Part shown: positions 1-10,693 of the stretch, piece after piece | Layout of the letters: each line of letters starts with the position of its first letter | Numbering within the stretch: the first letter of the stretch is position 1 | Assembly: GCA_022605955.1 (NCBI GenBank) | Contig: JAKCOZ010000011.1 | Location: 2,476,537-2,540,536 of the forward strand | Source of the DNA: Rallus limicola | Taxonomy: Eukaryota; Chordata; Aves; Gruiformes; Rallidae | DNA: 64,000 nt | Direction: 5' to 3' | The notes under the pieces: model-generated | What the model saw: the letters and a program-made list of their open reading frames with translations, nothing else | What the model was told of the DNA's origin: nothing | Database searches by the model: none | Made by a program: the position numbers and the translations under genes

Positions 1-1084
1 TAAATAAATCCAACCTCTTCCATTTTCCTTGCCCCTCCTAAGCCAGGGGCAGTTCTTTGTTTAGTCATTCCTGGGGCTGAAACCAGCATGGAATGCTAAA
101 TGGATTAATTAGTACTACATCACTCTAAATTTAGACAGCTTCCTTTCAGAATTAGATTTCTTCAGGTTTATGCCATTACATTTCTTAAATGTACATTCTC
201 AATCACATTAGCAATTATGAATACATTACATTTATTTTCTTTTTGAAATATTTTACTGTTGTACCTTAGGATATAAAATACATACACTGTCTTACCCAGG
301 CAAATGTGAGGTCACTACCGCTCATGATTCTATTGCAAATCTCATGATTTTTAAAGATAATCCTGAGACACCCCCAGGAGCTATCAAGTATCTCCTTGTA
401 TGAGAAGAAGAACTTTAATTTTTCGTGCAAGTTTTTATCTTTTAGAGTTGCAGAGATATTCTTGGAAAAATAAAAATGGAGCATCTGCAAGAAACCCAAA
501 AGGTGAATAAAAACATTTGTTTGACATTCAAATTAAAACTCGCTTTTTCTAAGGAAATCACATAATTCTGGGGACTAATCTCATGACTTCTCACCATTGG
601 AAGTTAACATTGCTGAAAACTATATAAATTGATATAAGAACCAGACAATCAAAGTTCCTCCCGCAGGGAAGGATCCTGGGAGAAACACATCATCATAGAA
701 GCAATGTGAGGGCAGTTTCTGTGTCTATGCCATAAGCTTTGCAGTTCTGATCTTACACCAGGGAGTTTTTCTCTGCTCTCCATTCCACATGAAGACAGAC
801 AACTGTGGGCAACAAGAACAGGCGTGTTACGTTATGTCAAGGTAAAAGGCACATTAGGTCTGTGCTGTAAGATGTTCAGGAGGGTTTGAAGATTTCTTAA
901 TACAAAATGAACATTTACTGGACGGTTTGGCATCTGGCTTTTGATGTGGAATCAGAATTTCAAAACGGGGAGGCTATATCAAAAATAAGCTGTGCACACT
1001 TGAACATCTGAACTTGTTGAGATCTCATCAAAGTTCAGGTCATAGCGATTTTTTGATGTAAATGGGGTATTCTGTAGAAAAAAT
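1..1084. other. Intergenic sequence without recognised gene
   Basis: This AT-rich stretch shows no convincing coding frame, RNA gene or repeat family that I recognise. The longest open frames are under 100 codons and show no domain-like composition. Confidence 0.5.
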
Positions 1085-2033
1085 GGTGATGAAGAGAGAG
1101 TGCTGTGGAGCAGGTGTCCCCCTGCAGCCCATGGAAAAGGACTAGAATCACCTAAAGCCCGTGGAAAGGCCCCACACTGGAGCAGGGGGAGACAGACAGG
1201 AGATGCTGTGACCCACATTGGAGCAAGTCCCTGACAGCACTTGCAGCCCATGGAGAGAGACAGAGACACACAGATCAGCTAGGGAGAGAGATCCATGCCA
1301 GAGGAGGTTCGCTGGAGGTAGGCTTGTGACGCCGTGGGGGACCAGGCTGGTGCAGTCTGGGTCAGCATTGATGTTGGTTAGGCACTGTTGTGGGTTTGCG
1401 TGGGCAGGTTTTGGTGGTGGTGGTTATGGCACTGCTGGGCTGGATTCTGCAGGACACTGCTAGAAGCTTCCCCCAGGTCCAACAGAGCCAACAGCAGCTG
1501 GCTCAAGGACAGACCTGCTGCTGGCCAAGGCTGAGCCAATCAGTGAGGGTGGTAGTGCCTCTGTGATAACATATTTAAAAAGGAAAAAAACCTGTAAGCA
1601 GCTGCTTTTTACCCCTAGAGAAAGGATTATGAGAACATGTGAGAAGCTCTGCAGCCCCCAAGTTCAGTGCAGAAGGAGGGCAGGTGGTGCTCCATGTGCC
1701 AGAGGGGAGAACCCTCTGCAGCCTGTGGAGAAGACCAAGGTGAAGCAAGTTGTCCTGCAGCAGCCTATGGAGGATGATGAGAAGCAAAGTTCCCCCCCAT
1801 AGGCCATGGAGGACCCCACAATGGAGTGGATGGAGACATATGGAAGGTGATGCGACCCAGGGGGAAGCCCATGTTGAAGGAAGCTCCAGGCAGCACCTGC
1901 AGCCCATGGAGAAGAAGTCCCACACCGGAGCATGACTGTTGTGGGGATGTGTGACCTTTTGGGTGATGAGGATGAAGCAATCTGGGCCTGAGAGACTGCA
2001 CCCCATGGCAGGGACCCACCCTGGGGCAGTTTT
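1085..2033 (+). repeat. Avian ERV LTR-derived sequence (solo LTR and adjoining LTR remnant)
   Basis: From about 1386 (TGTTGTGGGTTTGCG) the sequence reads like a common bird ERV LTR in plus orientation. It has a purine-rich U3 and a CCAAT box at 1536-1540. An ATATTTAAAA box lies about 30 bp later at 1571-1580, followed by an R/U5 made of repeated units containing CTGCAGCCCATGG and similar words. The part at 1085-1385 carries the same type of units, so it is probably the end of an earlier LTR or of the internal region. Family name and exact ends are not determined. No intact internal ERV genes lie next to it. Confidence 0.6.
1536..1580 (+). promoter_or_regulatory. LTR promoter elements (CCAAT plus TATA-like box)
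   Basis: A CCAAT pentamer (1536-1540) and a TATTTAAAA box (1571-1580) are spaced as in a retroviral U3 promoter. Activity is inferred only from motif order. Confidence 0.45.
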
Positions 2034-3252
2034 ATTGAACTAAAATGCCAAGGCAGTTTCCTGAGAGGGATGTTTCTGCTTTAGAGCTCATCTTTACCAG
2101 TTTGTAAATTCATAGTGACAGATGGATCCGATTTGAGCAATGGATGTGATTTGGGGGCTGCTCTTGCACCTCTTTGGTGTCATTTTCTGCTGCCCCCTGC
2201 ACTCCCTGCCCATCCCATGCAGACACAGAAAGGTTCTGAATAAATGGCTTTTAATGGAAAACCAGAAGAAAACAGCCAACAAAGTTACTAAATCCATAAT
2301 CAAAACCCTTATCCCTTCTTCCCTCCCTCTCTCCTTCTTTCCCTCTCTCCCTCCCTTCCTGTCCTGTTCCTGCAAACCTGCAACAGAGCTAAGTAAGATG
2401 GCACTGCCTGACAGGCTGTCCTATTCCAGGGGGACATCGGTGTTCACAGAGATGTCACAGACTGTGACAATGTCCACATCCATGGGGACAGGATAGATGG
2501 TACAGATGTCAACACTGTCCACATCCATGGGCACAGGTGGGATGTCACAGCCTGTGACACTGTCCACATCCATGGGAATAGGATGATCTGCATGCCTGCC
2601 AGTCTAGCTGCTCTGGTGCTGATCCACTTGATATTGAAAACGTGGAGGGTGAATCAGCTGTCCCACAGGCCGTTTCTGAGACCTGCAGGGGGGAGAGGGA
2701 GGTGCATCAGGCTGAAGGTCGGAGGGAGTCCCCCAGGCACCCACAGAGCAGGCCCCAAGTGTGGACGTACCTCAGCTCTGTTGCAGGTGAGCGGGAGGGT
2801 GCAGGTAACGGCTGCTGCTGCTGCCCAGGCAGTTGGTGGATGTTGGTGGGTCCTGAAAGAGAGACATGAACACACGCTGGTGATCATATCCCCGGCTGGG
2901 ACAGGAGCGAGGGCGAGGGCACTAAGAGGGAGGAGGGAGAGGTGCAATGGAGGAGCGGCTGTGGAGTTCCCCTGAGTTCGTCCCTGAGCAGCCAGCAGTG
3001 GGGTCAGGCCTTACCTCCGACATAGGGTTAGGGGAAGACATAGGGTGTCATGGTGGGGGCAGAGGGACCCCATGATGTCTGCCGCAGAGGTGGGAGCATC
3101 ATGGTCAGTGGGCGGTCAGTTGGGAAGTAACAACTAGATGCTGCTGTTGGAGCATATCCTAGGTAGCAAGGTAGCAACAGGGGCACTCCCAGAGTTCTTT
3201 GCTGCCCCCAGCAGCTTTGCTAGCTCTCCATGGGGATGGAAAGGGTTAACAA
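2034..3252 (+). repeat. Left arm of a ~1.2-kb inverted repeat pair
   Basis: This block is the reverse complement of 14646-15836 at roughly 95% identity by eye, with small indels. Matching landmarks are the start (ATTGAACTAAAATG), the CCATTAAAAGCC-type segment near 2240, the doublet of TGTCCACATCCATGGG units and the end (GGGATGGAAAGGGTTAACAA). Both copies can be read as starting TG and ending CA (2036-3251 here), which suggests an LTR-like or transposon-like unit. I found no matching target duplications. Small open frames conserved between the arms reflect the duplication and lack proper start codons, so I do not call them genes. Confidence 0.8.
2447..2580 (+). repeat. Short tandem units with hyphenated palindromes
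   Basis: Three degenerate units of about 40-65 bp each contain TGTCCACATCCATGG, and two of them carry the dyad TCACAGnCTGTGA. The same block recurs inverted at about 15310-15445 in the other arm. Confidence 0.6.
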
Positions 3253-5550
3253 GGAACACAAGATGAAGCTACAAAAAGGGAAATTGCTCTTGGAGAGCAG
3301 TGGCTCCAGAGAGGTGTTAGAGGTTTAATAGATGGTGAGAGAAAAGGGGCTGTATTGCTACAATAAATCACAAATACAATGCTTGGAGGTAGACTCAAGA
3401 GGAATCAGCTTTCTTCTGGTCCCTTTGCATGCAAGAAATTTGGACTTTTGGAATAGCCAGATGTTTTCCTTGCCATGGCCATGTTCCTACTCTATGGCAA
3501 CGCTCAGTTTTGAAGGCAAGCAGTAGTCTTGACCATCTTTTTTTGTACCACTCAAAGGGCATAAGGCAGGTGGCTTGCAAACTTGGGGTTACGTGACATG
3601 TGCAGGTAACGCATGTTTTTCCTTTTTAAACAAAGCACAGCACGTTAATGGTCTTGGAGTGTGTTTTCAGTGCAAAGACATTTCTTCATGGCACATACCA
3701 AATGTCACAGTGCACAGTCTCAGTCCCTTTGGCAACCTCTTTGTATTGGAAAATATAAATTTAAGAAAAGAGATTCTGTATGTCCTGTTGGCACTGATTT
3801 TTCACTTTTTCAGGTTAATTCTTCTGTTTTCAAATGCATCTCCTTTCTCCACCCAAATGGTTGCTCCTACTGACTTGGCTACTCTGGCATCTCAGCAGTC
3901 AGCAAACCCATGTCTTTATTTTCAAGACATTCTTCCCAGGGTGAGGAGGGAGCAAGATGTGAGCCTCCTTCTGTAGGCAGGAAAATGAGGCAAGAAGGCA
4001 CTGAAAGCTAGACTCACGAAGGAAATTGGGTAGACCTTATGGGTTTAATGGTTGCTTTAGGTGTGCTGCTCCTAAATCCAGTTCATCAGTGTCCCAGCCA
4101 GGTTGCTGTACAAGCTAGGAGGTATCTGATGTGTAAAGATGCTCAGATCACTCATATTTCCATTCCCAAGCATGTGAGTGGCCTTTATACCCGTATATTA
4201 AAGTGTGCCAGGGGATGCTATTAGGTATTGAAGCTGTCATGATTCATATTTTAGGTTTTCTCCATCAATCTCATCTCAGATGTTCAATCTGGGAGGAAGG
4301 CTTTAGCAAGTCAGGAACAGCACAGAACAGAGCAGTGGAGGACTTGCTTTTCTTCATTAATTCTGGGAATGGGGGTCTCTGACAGAATGCTGGATACCAG
4401 GGATTTTATGCTCTCCTATCTCTGAATAGTTTGAGCCTCCATCTCTCTGCAAAGCTCTTAAGCTGTGATCCCAGGATGGGGTGTGGTATGTCATCTTCCT
4501 TTAGGGGAATCTTTTCAGCTTTACTTGGCATTTAAATATAAATTATTTAACTGTTCAGACAGAGGAAGAGGAAGCATGAGCCTTTAGCCTGACTCTGAAA
4601 TGGGAGGCCCAGGTTATGCCTATGGGTTTGGGCTGTAAGGGTGCAAGGGCAGTGTTAAACTGTCAGCATGTTCCCTGACATAGTTTTCATCTTCGCTAGC
4701 TAACATCGACCCAGATAATTCCCAGGCACAGCAGGGGTACAGCATGAAACCAGGGTCATTCCAGCAGTGTGGACACGGCCACCTTGGTTTGGGACAGTGA
4801 GCTTAGCCATATTGCTTGGCCTCAGGGCAAAGAGCCATCTTCTCACCTTTCCTAAACCCTGTTTAGTTTGTTGGTATGAATGAAAGTGGGGGATTAGTTT
4901 CTGGAGCAGGGTCTCTCCCAGCAGCTCAGTGACCATATGCCAAATTCGGGACCCATCTCAACAGCTTCAGCAGGAGGTAAAAGCACCCCCTTCCCAAGAG
5001 GAGTCTAGAGTGGGATCAGACTCCTTCTCTCTGGAGGGAGAGGAAAAGTCTGCTTCAGGTTGGAGAGGACTTGCTTGTTTGTCCCACATGCTGTGAGTGC
5101 TCTGATGGGTGGATGCAGTGTAACAGCATTTACTTGCTGAGTTTGAAAAGGAAGAACCTTCTTTTTCTTGAAAGCAAAGTCTTGAGCACCTGGAGCAGGC
5201 GCAAGACTGTGAAACCTAGAAGGGGGAAGGCCCTAATAAATTATGTGTGGTAACAAGTGTTGTTACAATGCCACTGACAAGGCCACAGAGGCTGGTGCTG
5301 TCCATCCCAGCTCTACCCCACTGGAGAGGTATAAGCTATTGTGGCTCTCAGAAGACACAGCACATTAAGATGCTGAGATAGCCCTTGCTCATGGCTTTAT
5401 GGTATTGACACATGCCAAGGCTCCTTTGAAAACCTAGTTCTGATCCTAGAAAATTTAGTCACAGGTGTGTGGTCAAAGGAAGTCATGGTCTAGCAAGGAA
5501 ATGCATTCAGTCTGTATGTCTCAACGATGTTTCAGATCTCTTTTTGGGAT
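3253..5550. other. Intergenic sequence, nothing recognised
   Basis: No exon-like frame, RNA gene or known repeat is evident. Open frames here are short and have no family resemblance that I can see. Confidence 0.5.
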
Positions 5551-6120
5551 AATCATAGAATCACAGAAGCATTGAGGTTGGAAAAGCCCTCCAAGATCAT
5601 TTAGTCCTGACCCCCTACCACCTATAGTACTTACTAACCCATGTCCCTAAGTACCTCATACAACCTTTCCCTGAACACCTCGAGGGACGGTGACTCCACC
5701 ACCTCCCTGGGCAGCCCCTTCCAATGCCCAACTGCTCTTTGGGAGAAGAAATGTCTCCTCATTTCTAACCTGACCCTCCCCTGGCACAACTTGCAGCCAT
5801 TCCCTCTCATCCTGTCGCTGGGTATCTGTGAGAAGAGGCTGAGCCCCAGCTCCCCACAACCTCCTGTCAGGGAGCTGGAGAGAGCAAGAAGGGCTCCCCT
5901 GAGCCTCCTCTTCTCCAGGCTGAACACTCCCAGTTCCCTCAGCTGCTCCCCATCAGACTTGTGTCCCAGCCCCTTCCCCACCTTTGTTGCCCTTCTCTGG
6001 ACACGCTCTAGGGCCTCGATGTCTTTCTTGGAGTGAAGGGCCCAGAATTGGACACAGTATTTGAGATGTGGCTCATCAGGGCTGAGCACAGGGGGCTGAT
6101 CACCTCCCAGGTCTTGCTGA
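5551..6120 (-). mobile_element. CR1 LINE, 3' part
   Basis: On the plus strand it begins with the inverted tail AATCATAGAATCACAG. It then runs through the typical reversed CR1 3' region (TTGGAAAAGCCC, CCACCTCCCTGGGCAGCC, CTCCTCTTCTCCAGGCTGAAC) to GGGCTGATCACCTCCCAGGTC. It is 5'-truncated at about 6120. The same subfamily, by shared wording (TATCTGTGAGAAGAGGCTGAG), reappears in plus orientation at 53165-53912. Confidence 0.9.
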
Positions 6121-6411
6121 CTACTCTGGTTGTATATATGCAGTTATGTATATAAGTAGATAAGGATGTGTTTAAGTGTATATATTTATACAGATATGGG
6201 CACATATTGTTACATGACTGTGTGTAAACTGAACTATATAAACACATTTTCACCCCTCAAAATCATAGAACCTTAGAGTCATCTAATAACAAGCGTTAAA
6301 AGGGAAGCCATGTCTTTTTCAAAATATTTATTACAGTGTAAAACTTCAAGATGCAGCAACTTGGCTGTGGCTTCACTGGGATCATACCCACCTCAGGACT
6401 AAGAATCACAG
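6121..6411. other. AT-rich spacer, then CR1 tail broken by the provirus
   Basis: 6125-6250 is a degenerate TATATG/TATATA-rich stretch. The last ten bases (AGAATCACAG, 6402-6411) are the distal end of the CR1 tail that continues at 13350, so the provirus split that tail. Confidence 0.55.
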
Positions 6412-6999
6412 TGTCGTGGTTTCACCCCGGCTTGGGCCGAGATCCACGCAGCTGCCTGCTCCTTAAAGTAAAAGAGCAGGAGAAAAGGGAAAAAGGGGAG
6501 GGGGGAAACAAGGGAAGGGAAAAGGAAGGGGCAAATAACTCCAAAACCAAGAAACTAAGAGGCCCGTGGGTTGGGATAAGGATAGTTTACTAAGATAACA
6601 GAAAAATAAAATATATACAATGCTAACAGGACTATAGAGCAAAAGAATATGAAAATATTGATACACAATGCAGTTTCTCACCGAACCACACAACTCAGGC
6701 CGTACCACCCAGAGCCGTCCCGGAACCCGACCGTCCCCCAAGACCCTCGCGTCCCGGCCGCTCGCGTCCCGGAACCGCCCCTTCTTCCTCCCATCAGCCC
6801 CCCTTTATCCTGGGCAGGACGTAATTGGCATGGAATATTCTCTTTGGCCCATCTGGGTCACCTGTCCTGGCATTGACTGTCTGACTGCAACTAAAAACAT
6901 CAGGGTGTTATCAGCACTGTTTTCATTTTAACTCCCAAACACAGCATTCCATCCGCTGCTACAAATGAAATTAACTCTATCCTGACTGAAACCAGGACA
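6412..6999 (-). repeat. 3' LTR of the provirus
   Basis: 588 bp, TG...CA ended on both strands. In the element's sense it starts TGTCCTGGTTTCAGTCAGGA, like many bird ERVL LTRs. It has a CCAAT motif (GCCAATTACG, about 6813-6822) and an ATAAAG box about 15 bp later (6800-6805) in a GC-rich core. An AGTAAA near 6586-6591 could serve as the polyadenylation signal. The only difference from the other LTR is T at 6703 against C at 13053. Confidence 0.95.
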
Positions 7000-7015
7000 T
7001 TATCCACCCCTTATT
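7000..7015 (-). promoter_or_regulatory. Polypurine tract (plus-strand primer)
   Basis: Directly upstream of the 3' LTR in the element's sense is a purine-rich run (AATAAGGGGTGGATAA). This is where second-strand DNA synthesis would start. The call rests on position and composition. Confidence 0.7.
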
Positions 7016-7495
7016 CCATACCATTTACGTCATGACCAGATCCAACCATTTCTTTTGGGTACAACCAATGTTTCAGACACACATATCTGTATTATTCCCT
7101 TGTCTATGGACCATTCTTCTGAGTTTTGTTGAGTAAATGATTTAGTCCATGACTTTCAGGCTTCATTCGTTGTAACAGTCTCTCATGGTGTCAGTATGCG
7201 CCATTGGATCGTTGCATGCTGCATCTCGGGCTCTCGACCAATGCATCTGACATGGTCCATGGTCATGGTCTGTGAATCAAAAGTGTTCATTTTCAAAGGG
7301 GAAGAGGAAAAAGTTCTTGTGATGGTAGGTCTTGATCCCATCATCGTGGCAGTCTTCCTTCATTGACGTGTATGTTTCCGGCTGTAACTCCATTGGTACA
7401 ACACACAACAACAATTATATATACAGAAATTAAAGTAATAATGTATATACTGTAATGGGTTATTTAGCACTTATTATAATACAATTTCTACCTTA
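7016..7495 (-). other. 3' non-coding region of the provirus, no env
   Basis: About 480 bp separate the pol stop from the polypurine tract. I see no frame resembling an envelope glycoprotein or dUTPase, and the region is too short for env. Confidence 0.7.
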
Positions 7496-10400
7496 CTAAT
7501 TACATTGGCTATTCTCACCTAAAATCAAATCCCTTTGAGGTACACATCGAGTTTCTCCATCCTTCTGCATTACCCACCAAGTAGAACCAGGTCCTTGAGC
7601 AAAAACAATTCCCGACATAGGTTTACCTTTACCTGAAGCAGGGATGACCCAAACTGTCTTCCCTAATATGCTTTTCATGTGCACCACTGGGACTCTGTCT
7701 CCTTCTACAGTGCGTGGAAATTTTGACTGGGCAGGGCCAGCCCGATTGGTAGAACCCCTAGAGTTAACTAACCACGTGGCTTTTGCCAAATTTGTATCCC
7801 AATGTTTGAATGTTCCACCACCCATTGCTTTCAGGGTAGTCTTTAAGAGTCCATTATATCGTTCAATTTTCCCAGAGGCTGGTGCATGATAAGGAATGTG
7901 GTACACCCATTCAATGCCATGCTCTTTGGCCCAGGTGTCTATGAGAGCATTTCGGAAATGAGTCCCGTTGTCTGACTCGATTCTTTCTGGGGTGCCGTGT
8001 CGCCATAGGACTTGCCTTTCAAGGCCCAGGATTGTATTCCGGGCAGTAGCATGGGGTACCGGATATGTTTCTAGCCAGCCAGTGGTAGCCTCCACCATTG
8101 TAAGCACATAGCGTTTGCCATGGCGGGTTTGTGGGAGGGTGATGTAATCAATCTGCCAGGCCTCCCCATATTTATATTTCATCCACCGTCCCCCATACCA
8201 AAGCGGCTTCAACCGCTTCGCCTGCTTAATTGCGGCACACGTCTCACATTCATGGATAACTTGTGCAATAGCATCCATGGTTAAGTCCACCCCTCGATCT
8301 CGAGCCCATCTATATGTTGCATCTCTCCCTTGATGACCTGAGGAATCATGAGCCCATCGAGCTATGAATAATTCACCTTTATGTTGCCAGTCTAGATCTA
8401 CCTGAGCCACTTCAATCCTAGCAGCCTTATCTACCTGATGGTTGTTTTGATGTTCCTCCATGGCTCGACTCTTAGGTACATGGGCATCAACATGACGTAC
8501 CTTTACAACAAGCCTCTCTAATCGGGTAGCAATGTCTTGCCATAAGTCAGCAGCCCATATGGGTTTGCCTCTACGCTGCCAGTTGTTCTTTTTCCACTGT
8601 TGCAACCAACCCCACAGGGCATTAGCTACCATCCATGAGTCAGTATAAAGATAGAGCATTGGCCACTTTTCTCTCTCAGCAATGTCCAAGGCCAACTGGA
8701 TGGCCTTCACCTCAGCAAATTGGCTTGATTCACCTTTTCCTTCAGTGGCTTCTGCTACTTGTCTGGTAGGACTCCATACAGCAGCTTTCCATCTTCGCTG
8801 CCTTCCCACAAGGCGACAGGAGCCATCGGTGAACAGGGCATATCGCTTCTCATTCTCTGGCAGTTTGTTGTAAGGTGGGGCTTCTTCAGCACGTGTCACC
8901 TCCTCGTCCTCTGGTGACATCCCAAAATCTTTGCCTTCTGGCCAGTCTGTGATCACTTCCACGATTCCTGGGCGATTAGGGTTTCCTATTCGAGCCCGCT
9001 GAGTAATTAGTGCAACCCACTTGCTCCACGTAGCATCAGTGGCATGGTGTGTAGAAGGGACCTTCCCTTTGAACATCCAGCCCAGCACCGGCAGTCGGGG
9101 TGCCAGGAGGAGTTGAGCTTCAGTTCCAATCACTTCTGAAGCGGCTCGAACCCCTTCATAGGCGGCCAGTATTTCCTTTTCTGTTGGAGTATAATTGGCC
9201 TCAGATCCTTTGTAGGCCCGACTCCAAAACCCCAGTGGTCGACCTCTAGTCTCCCCTTGTGCTTTCTGCCAGAGACTCCAGGTAGGGCCATTCTCCCCGG
9301 CTGCAGTGTAAAGCACATTTTTAACATCTGTCCCTGTCCGGACAGGCCCAAGGGCTACTGCGTGGACTATCTCGCGTTTGATCTGTTCAAAGGCTTGCTG
9401 CTGCTCAGGGCCCCATTGGAAATCATTCTTCTTCCGAGTTACGTGGTAGAGTGGGCTCACAATGAGACTGTAGTTTGGGACATGCATTCGCCAAAAACCT
9501 ATAACACCTAAGAAAGCTTGTGTTTCCTTTTTGTTGCTTGGTGGAGACATAGCTGCTATTTTATTGATAATGTCCATTGGGATCTGACGACGCCCATCCT
9601 GCCATTTTATTCCTAAAAACTGGATTTCTCGGGTAGGCCCCTTGACTTTACTTTGCTTTATAGCAAAACCAGCTTCCAAAAGGATTTGAATTATCCTTTT
9701 TCCTTTCTCAAATACTTCCTCTGCTGTATTGCCCCATACAATGATGTCATCAATATACTGCAGGTGCTCTGGGGCTTCACCCTTTTCCAGTGTGGTCTGG
9801 ATTAGTCCATGGCAAATGGTGGGGCTGTGTTTCCACCCCTGGGGCAGACGATTCCACGTGTATTGGATGCCCCTCCAAGTGAAAGCAAATTGTGGCCTGC
9901 ACTCTGGCGCCAGTGGTATTGAGAAGAAAGCATTTGCAATGTCAATTGTGGCATACCACTTGGCTGCCTTTGACTCCAATTCATACTGCAGTTCCAGCAT
10001 GTCTGGTACAGCAGCACTCATACCTGGAGTGACTTCGTTTAGGCCACGATAATCCACTGTCAGCCTCCACTCTCCATCGGACTTCCGCACTGGCCATATG
10101 GGACTGTTAAAGGGTGAGCGGGTTCGGCTGATCACCCCTTGATTCTCTAGTTGACGAATCAGCTTATGGATGGGGATCAGGGAATCTCTGTTAGTACGGT
10201 ATTGTCTCCTGTGCACCATCGTTGTAGCAATTGGCACCTGCTGTTCTTCAACCTTCAATAACCCCACAACAGAAGGATCATCAGAGAGTCCAGGCAAGGC
10301 ACGCAATTGCTCAGTGCCTTCTGTCTCCAAAGCAGCTATTCCAAAAGCCCACCGGTACCCTTTTGGGTCCTTAAAATAACCTCTACGGAGGTAATCTATA

Positions 10401-10690
10401 CCTAAAATGCATGGAGCTTCTGGGCCAGTCACAATTGGGTGTTTCTCCCAGTCCTTCCCAGTTAAGCTCACTTCAGCCTCTAACACAGTCAATTGTTGGG
10501 ATCCACCTGTCACTCCAGAAATGCTGACAGGTTCTGTCCCTACATGATTCGATGGCATTATCGTACACTGGGCACCAGTATCCACCAGAGCCTTGTACTC
10601 TTGTGGGTCTGACATGCCAGGCCATCTGATCCACACAGTCCAATAAACACGGTTATCCCTCTCCTCCACCTGGCTGGAGGCAGGGCCCCT
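7496..10690 (-). CDS. pol: Pro-Pol polyprotein: protease, reverse transcriptase, RNase H, integrase
   Basis: This frame opens directly after the gag UAG and stays open to a TAG at 7496-7498. It has no AUG at its head: the first possible start is a GTG at 10669 and the first ATG is 18 codons later, so translation by readthrough from gag is likely. Positions counted from 10669: aspartic protease with DTGA at 30-33 and the ILG motif at 88-90; reverse transcriptase with catalytic D243 and YIDD at 305-308; RNase H with D615, E653, D677 and D747; integrase with H774/H779/C808/C811 and D841, D900, E936 (DD35E). All catalytic residues are present and no frameshift interrupts the frame. Overall it resembles ERVL Pol, but the dUTPase that mammalian ERVL carries after integrase is absent. 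Host recognition and current activity cannot be judged from sequence. Confidence 0.93.
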   Translation of the reverse strand, partial: RGPASSQVEERDNRVYWTVWIRWPGMSDPQEYKALVDTGAQCTIMPSNHVGTEPVSISGVTGGSQQLTVLEAEVSLTGKDWEKHPIVTGPEAPCILGIDYLRRGYFKDPKGYRWAFGIAALETEGTEQLRALPGLSDDPSVVGLLKVEEQQVPIATTMVHRRQYRTNRDSLIPIHKLIRQLENQGVISRTRSPFNSPIWPVRKSDGEWRLTVDYRGLNEVTPGMSAAVPDMLELQYELESKAAKWYATIDIANAFFSIPLAPECRPQFAFTWRGIQYTWNRLPQGWKHSPTICHGLIQTTLEKGEAPEHLQYIDDIIVWGNTAEEVFEKGKRIIQILLEAGFAIKQSKVKGPTREIQFLGIKWQDGRRQIPMDIINKIAAMSPPSNKKETQAFLGVIGFWRMHVPNYSLIVSPLYHVTRKKNDFQWGPEQQQAFEQIKREIVHAVALGPVRTGTDVKNVLYTAAGENGPTWSLWQKAQGETRGRPLGFWSRAYKGSEANYTPTEKEILAAYEGVRAASEVIGTEAQLLLAPRLPVLGWMFKGKVPSTHHATDATWSKWVALITQRARIGNPNRPGIVEVITDWPEGKDFGMSPEDEEVTRAEEAPPYNKLPENEKRYALFTDGSCRLVGRQRRWKAAVWSPTRQVAEATEGKGESSQFAEVKAIQLALDIAEREKWPMLYLYTDSWMVANALWGWLQQWKKNNWQRRGKPIWAADLWQDIATRLERLVVKVRHVDAHVPKSRAMEEHQNNHQVDKAARIEVAQVDLDWQHKGELFIARWAHDSSGHQGRDATYRWARDRGVDLTMDAIAQVIHECETCAAIKQAKRLKPLWYGGRWMKYKYGEAWQIDYITLPQTRHGKRYVLTMVEATTGWLETYPVPHATARNTILGLERQVLWRHGTPERIESDNGTHFRNALIDTWAKEHGIEWVYHIPYHAPASGKIERYNGLLKTTLKAMGGGTFKHWDTNLAKATWLVNSRGSTNRAGPAQSKFPRTVEGDRVPVVHMKSILGKTVWVIPASGKGKPMSGIVFAQGPGSTWWVMQKDGETRCVPQRDLILGENSQCN

Positions 10691-10693
10691 CTA
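10663..10693 (-). promoter_or_regulatory. In-frame UAG and downstream hairpin, probable readthrough signal
   Basis: The gag stop (TAG, 10691-10693) is followed in the same frame by pro-pol. Ten nucleotides further lies a perfect 6-bp stem, CCTCCA/TGGAGG, around a 6-nt loop (10663-10680). Upstream codons are CAA CAA. The arrangement matches the gammaretrovirus type of suppression, a UAG followed by structured RNA. Whether a full pseudoknot forms is not established. Confidence 0.65.

Noticed and set aside
2642..2869. 75-codon frame with a homologous partner at 15017-15244
   Set aside because: It is conserved only because the two arms are recent duplicates. It starts at GTG and changes are not biased to silent sites as far as I can see.
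5641..6036. 131-codon plus-strand frame and similar frames over CR1 copies
   Set aside because: They are antisense or non-coding parts of CR1 3' regions that recur with each copy.
6463..6741. 92-codon frame, identical at 12813-13091
   Set aside because: It is inside both LTRs, so the duplication follows from LTR structure. Its composition reflects a pyrimidine-rich stretch.
7016..7495. Envelope gene of the provirus
   Set aside because: Too short and without any glycoprotein-like frame.
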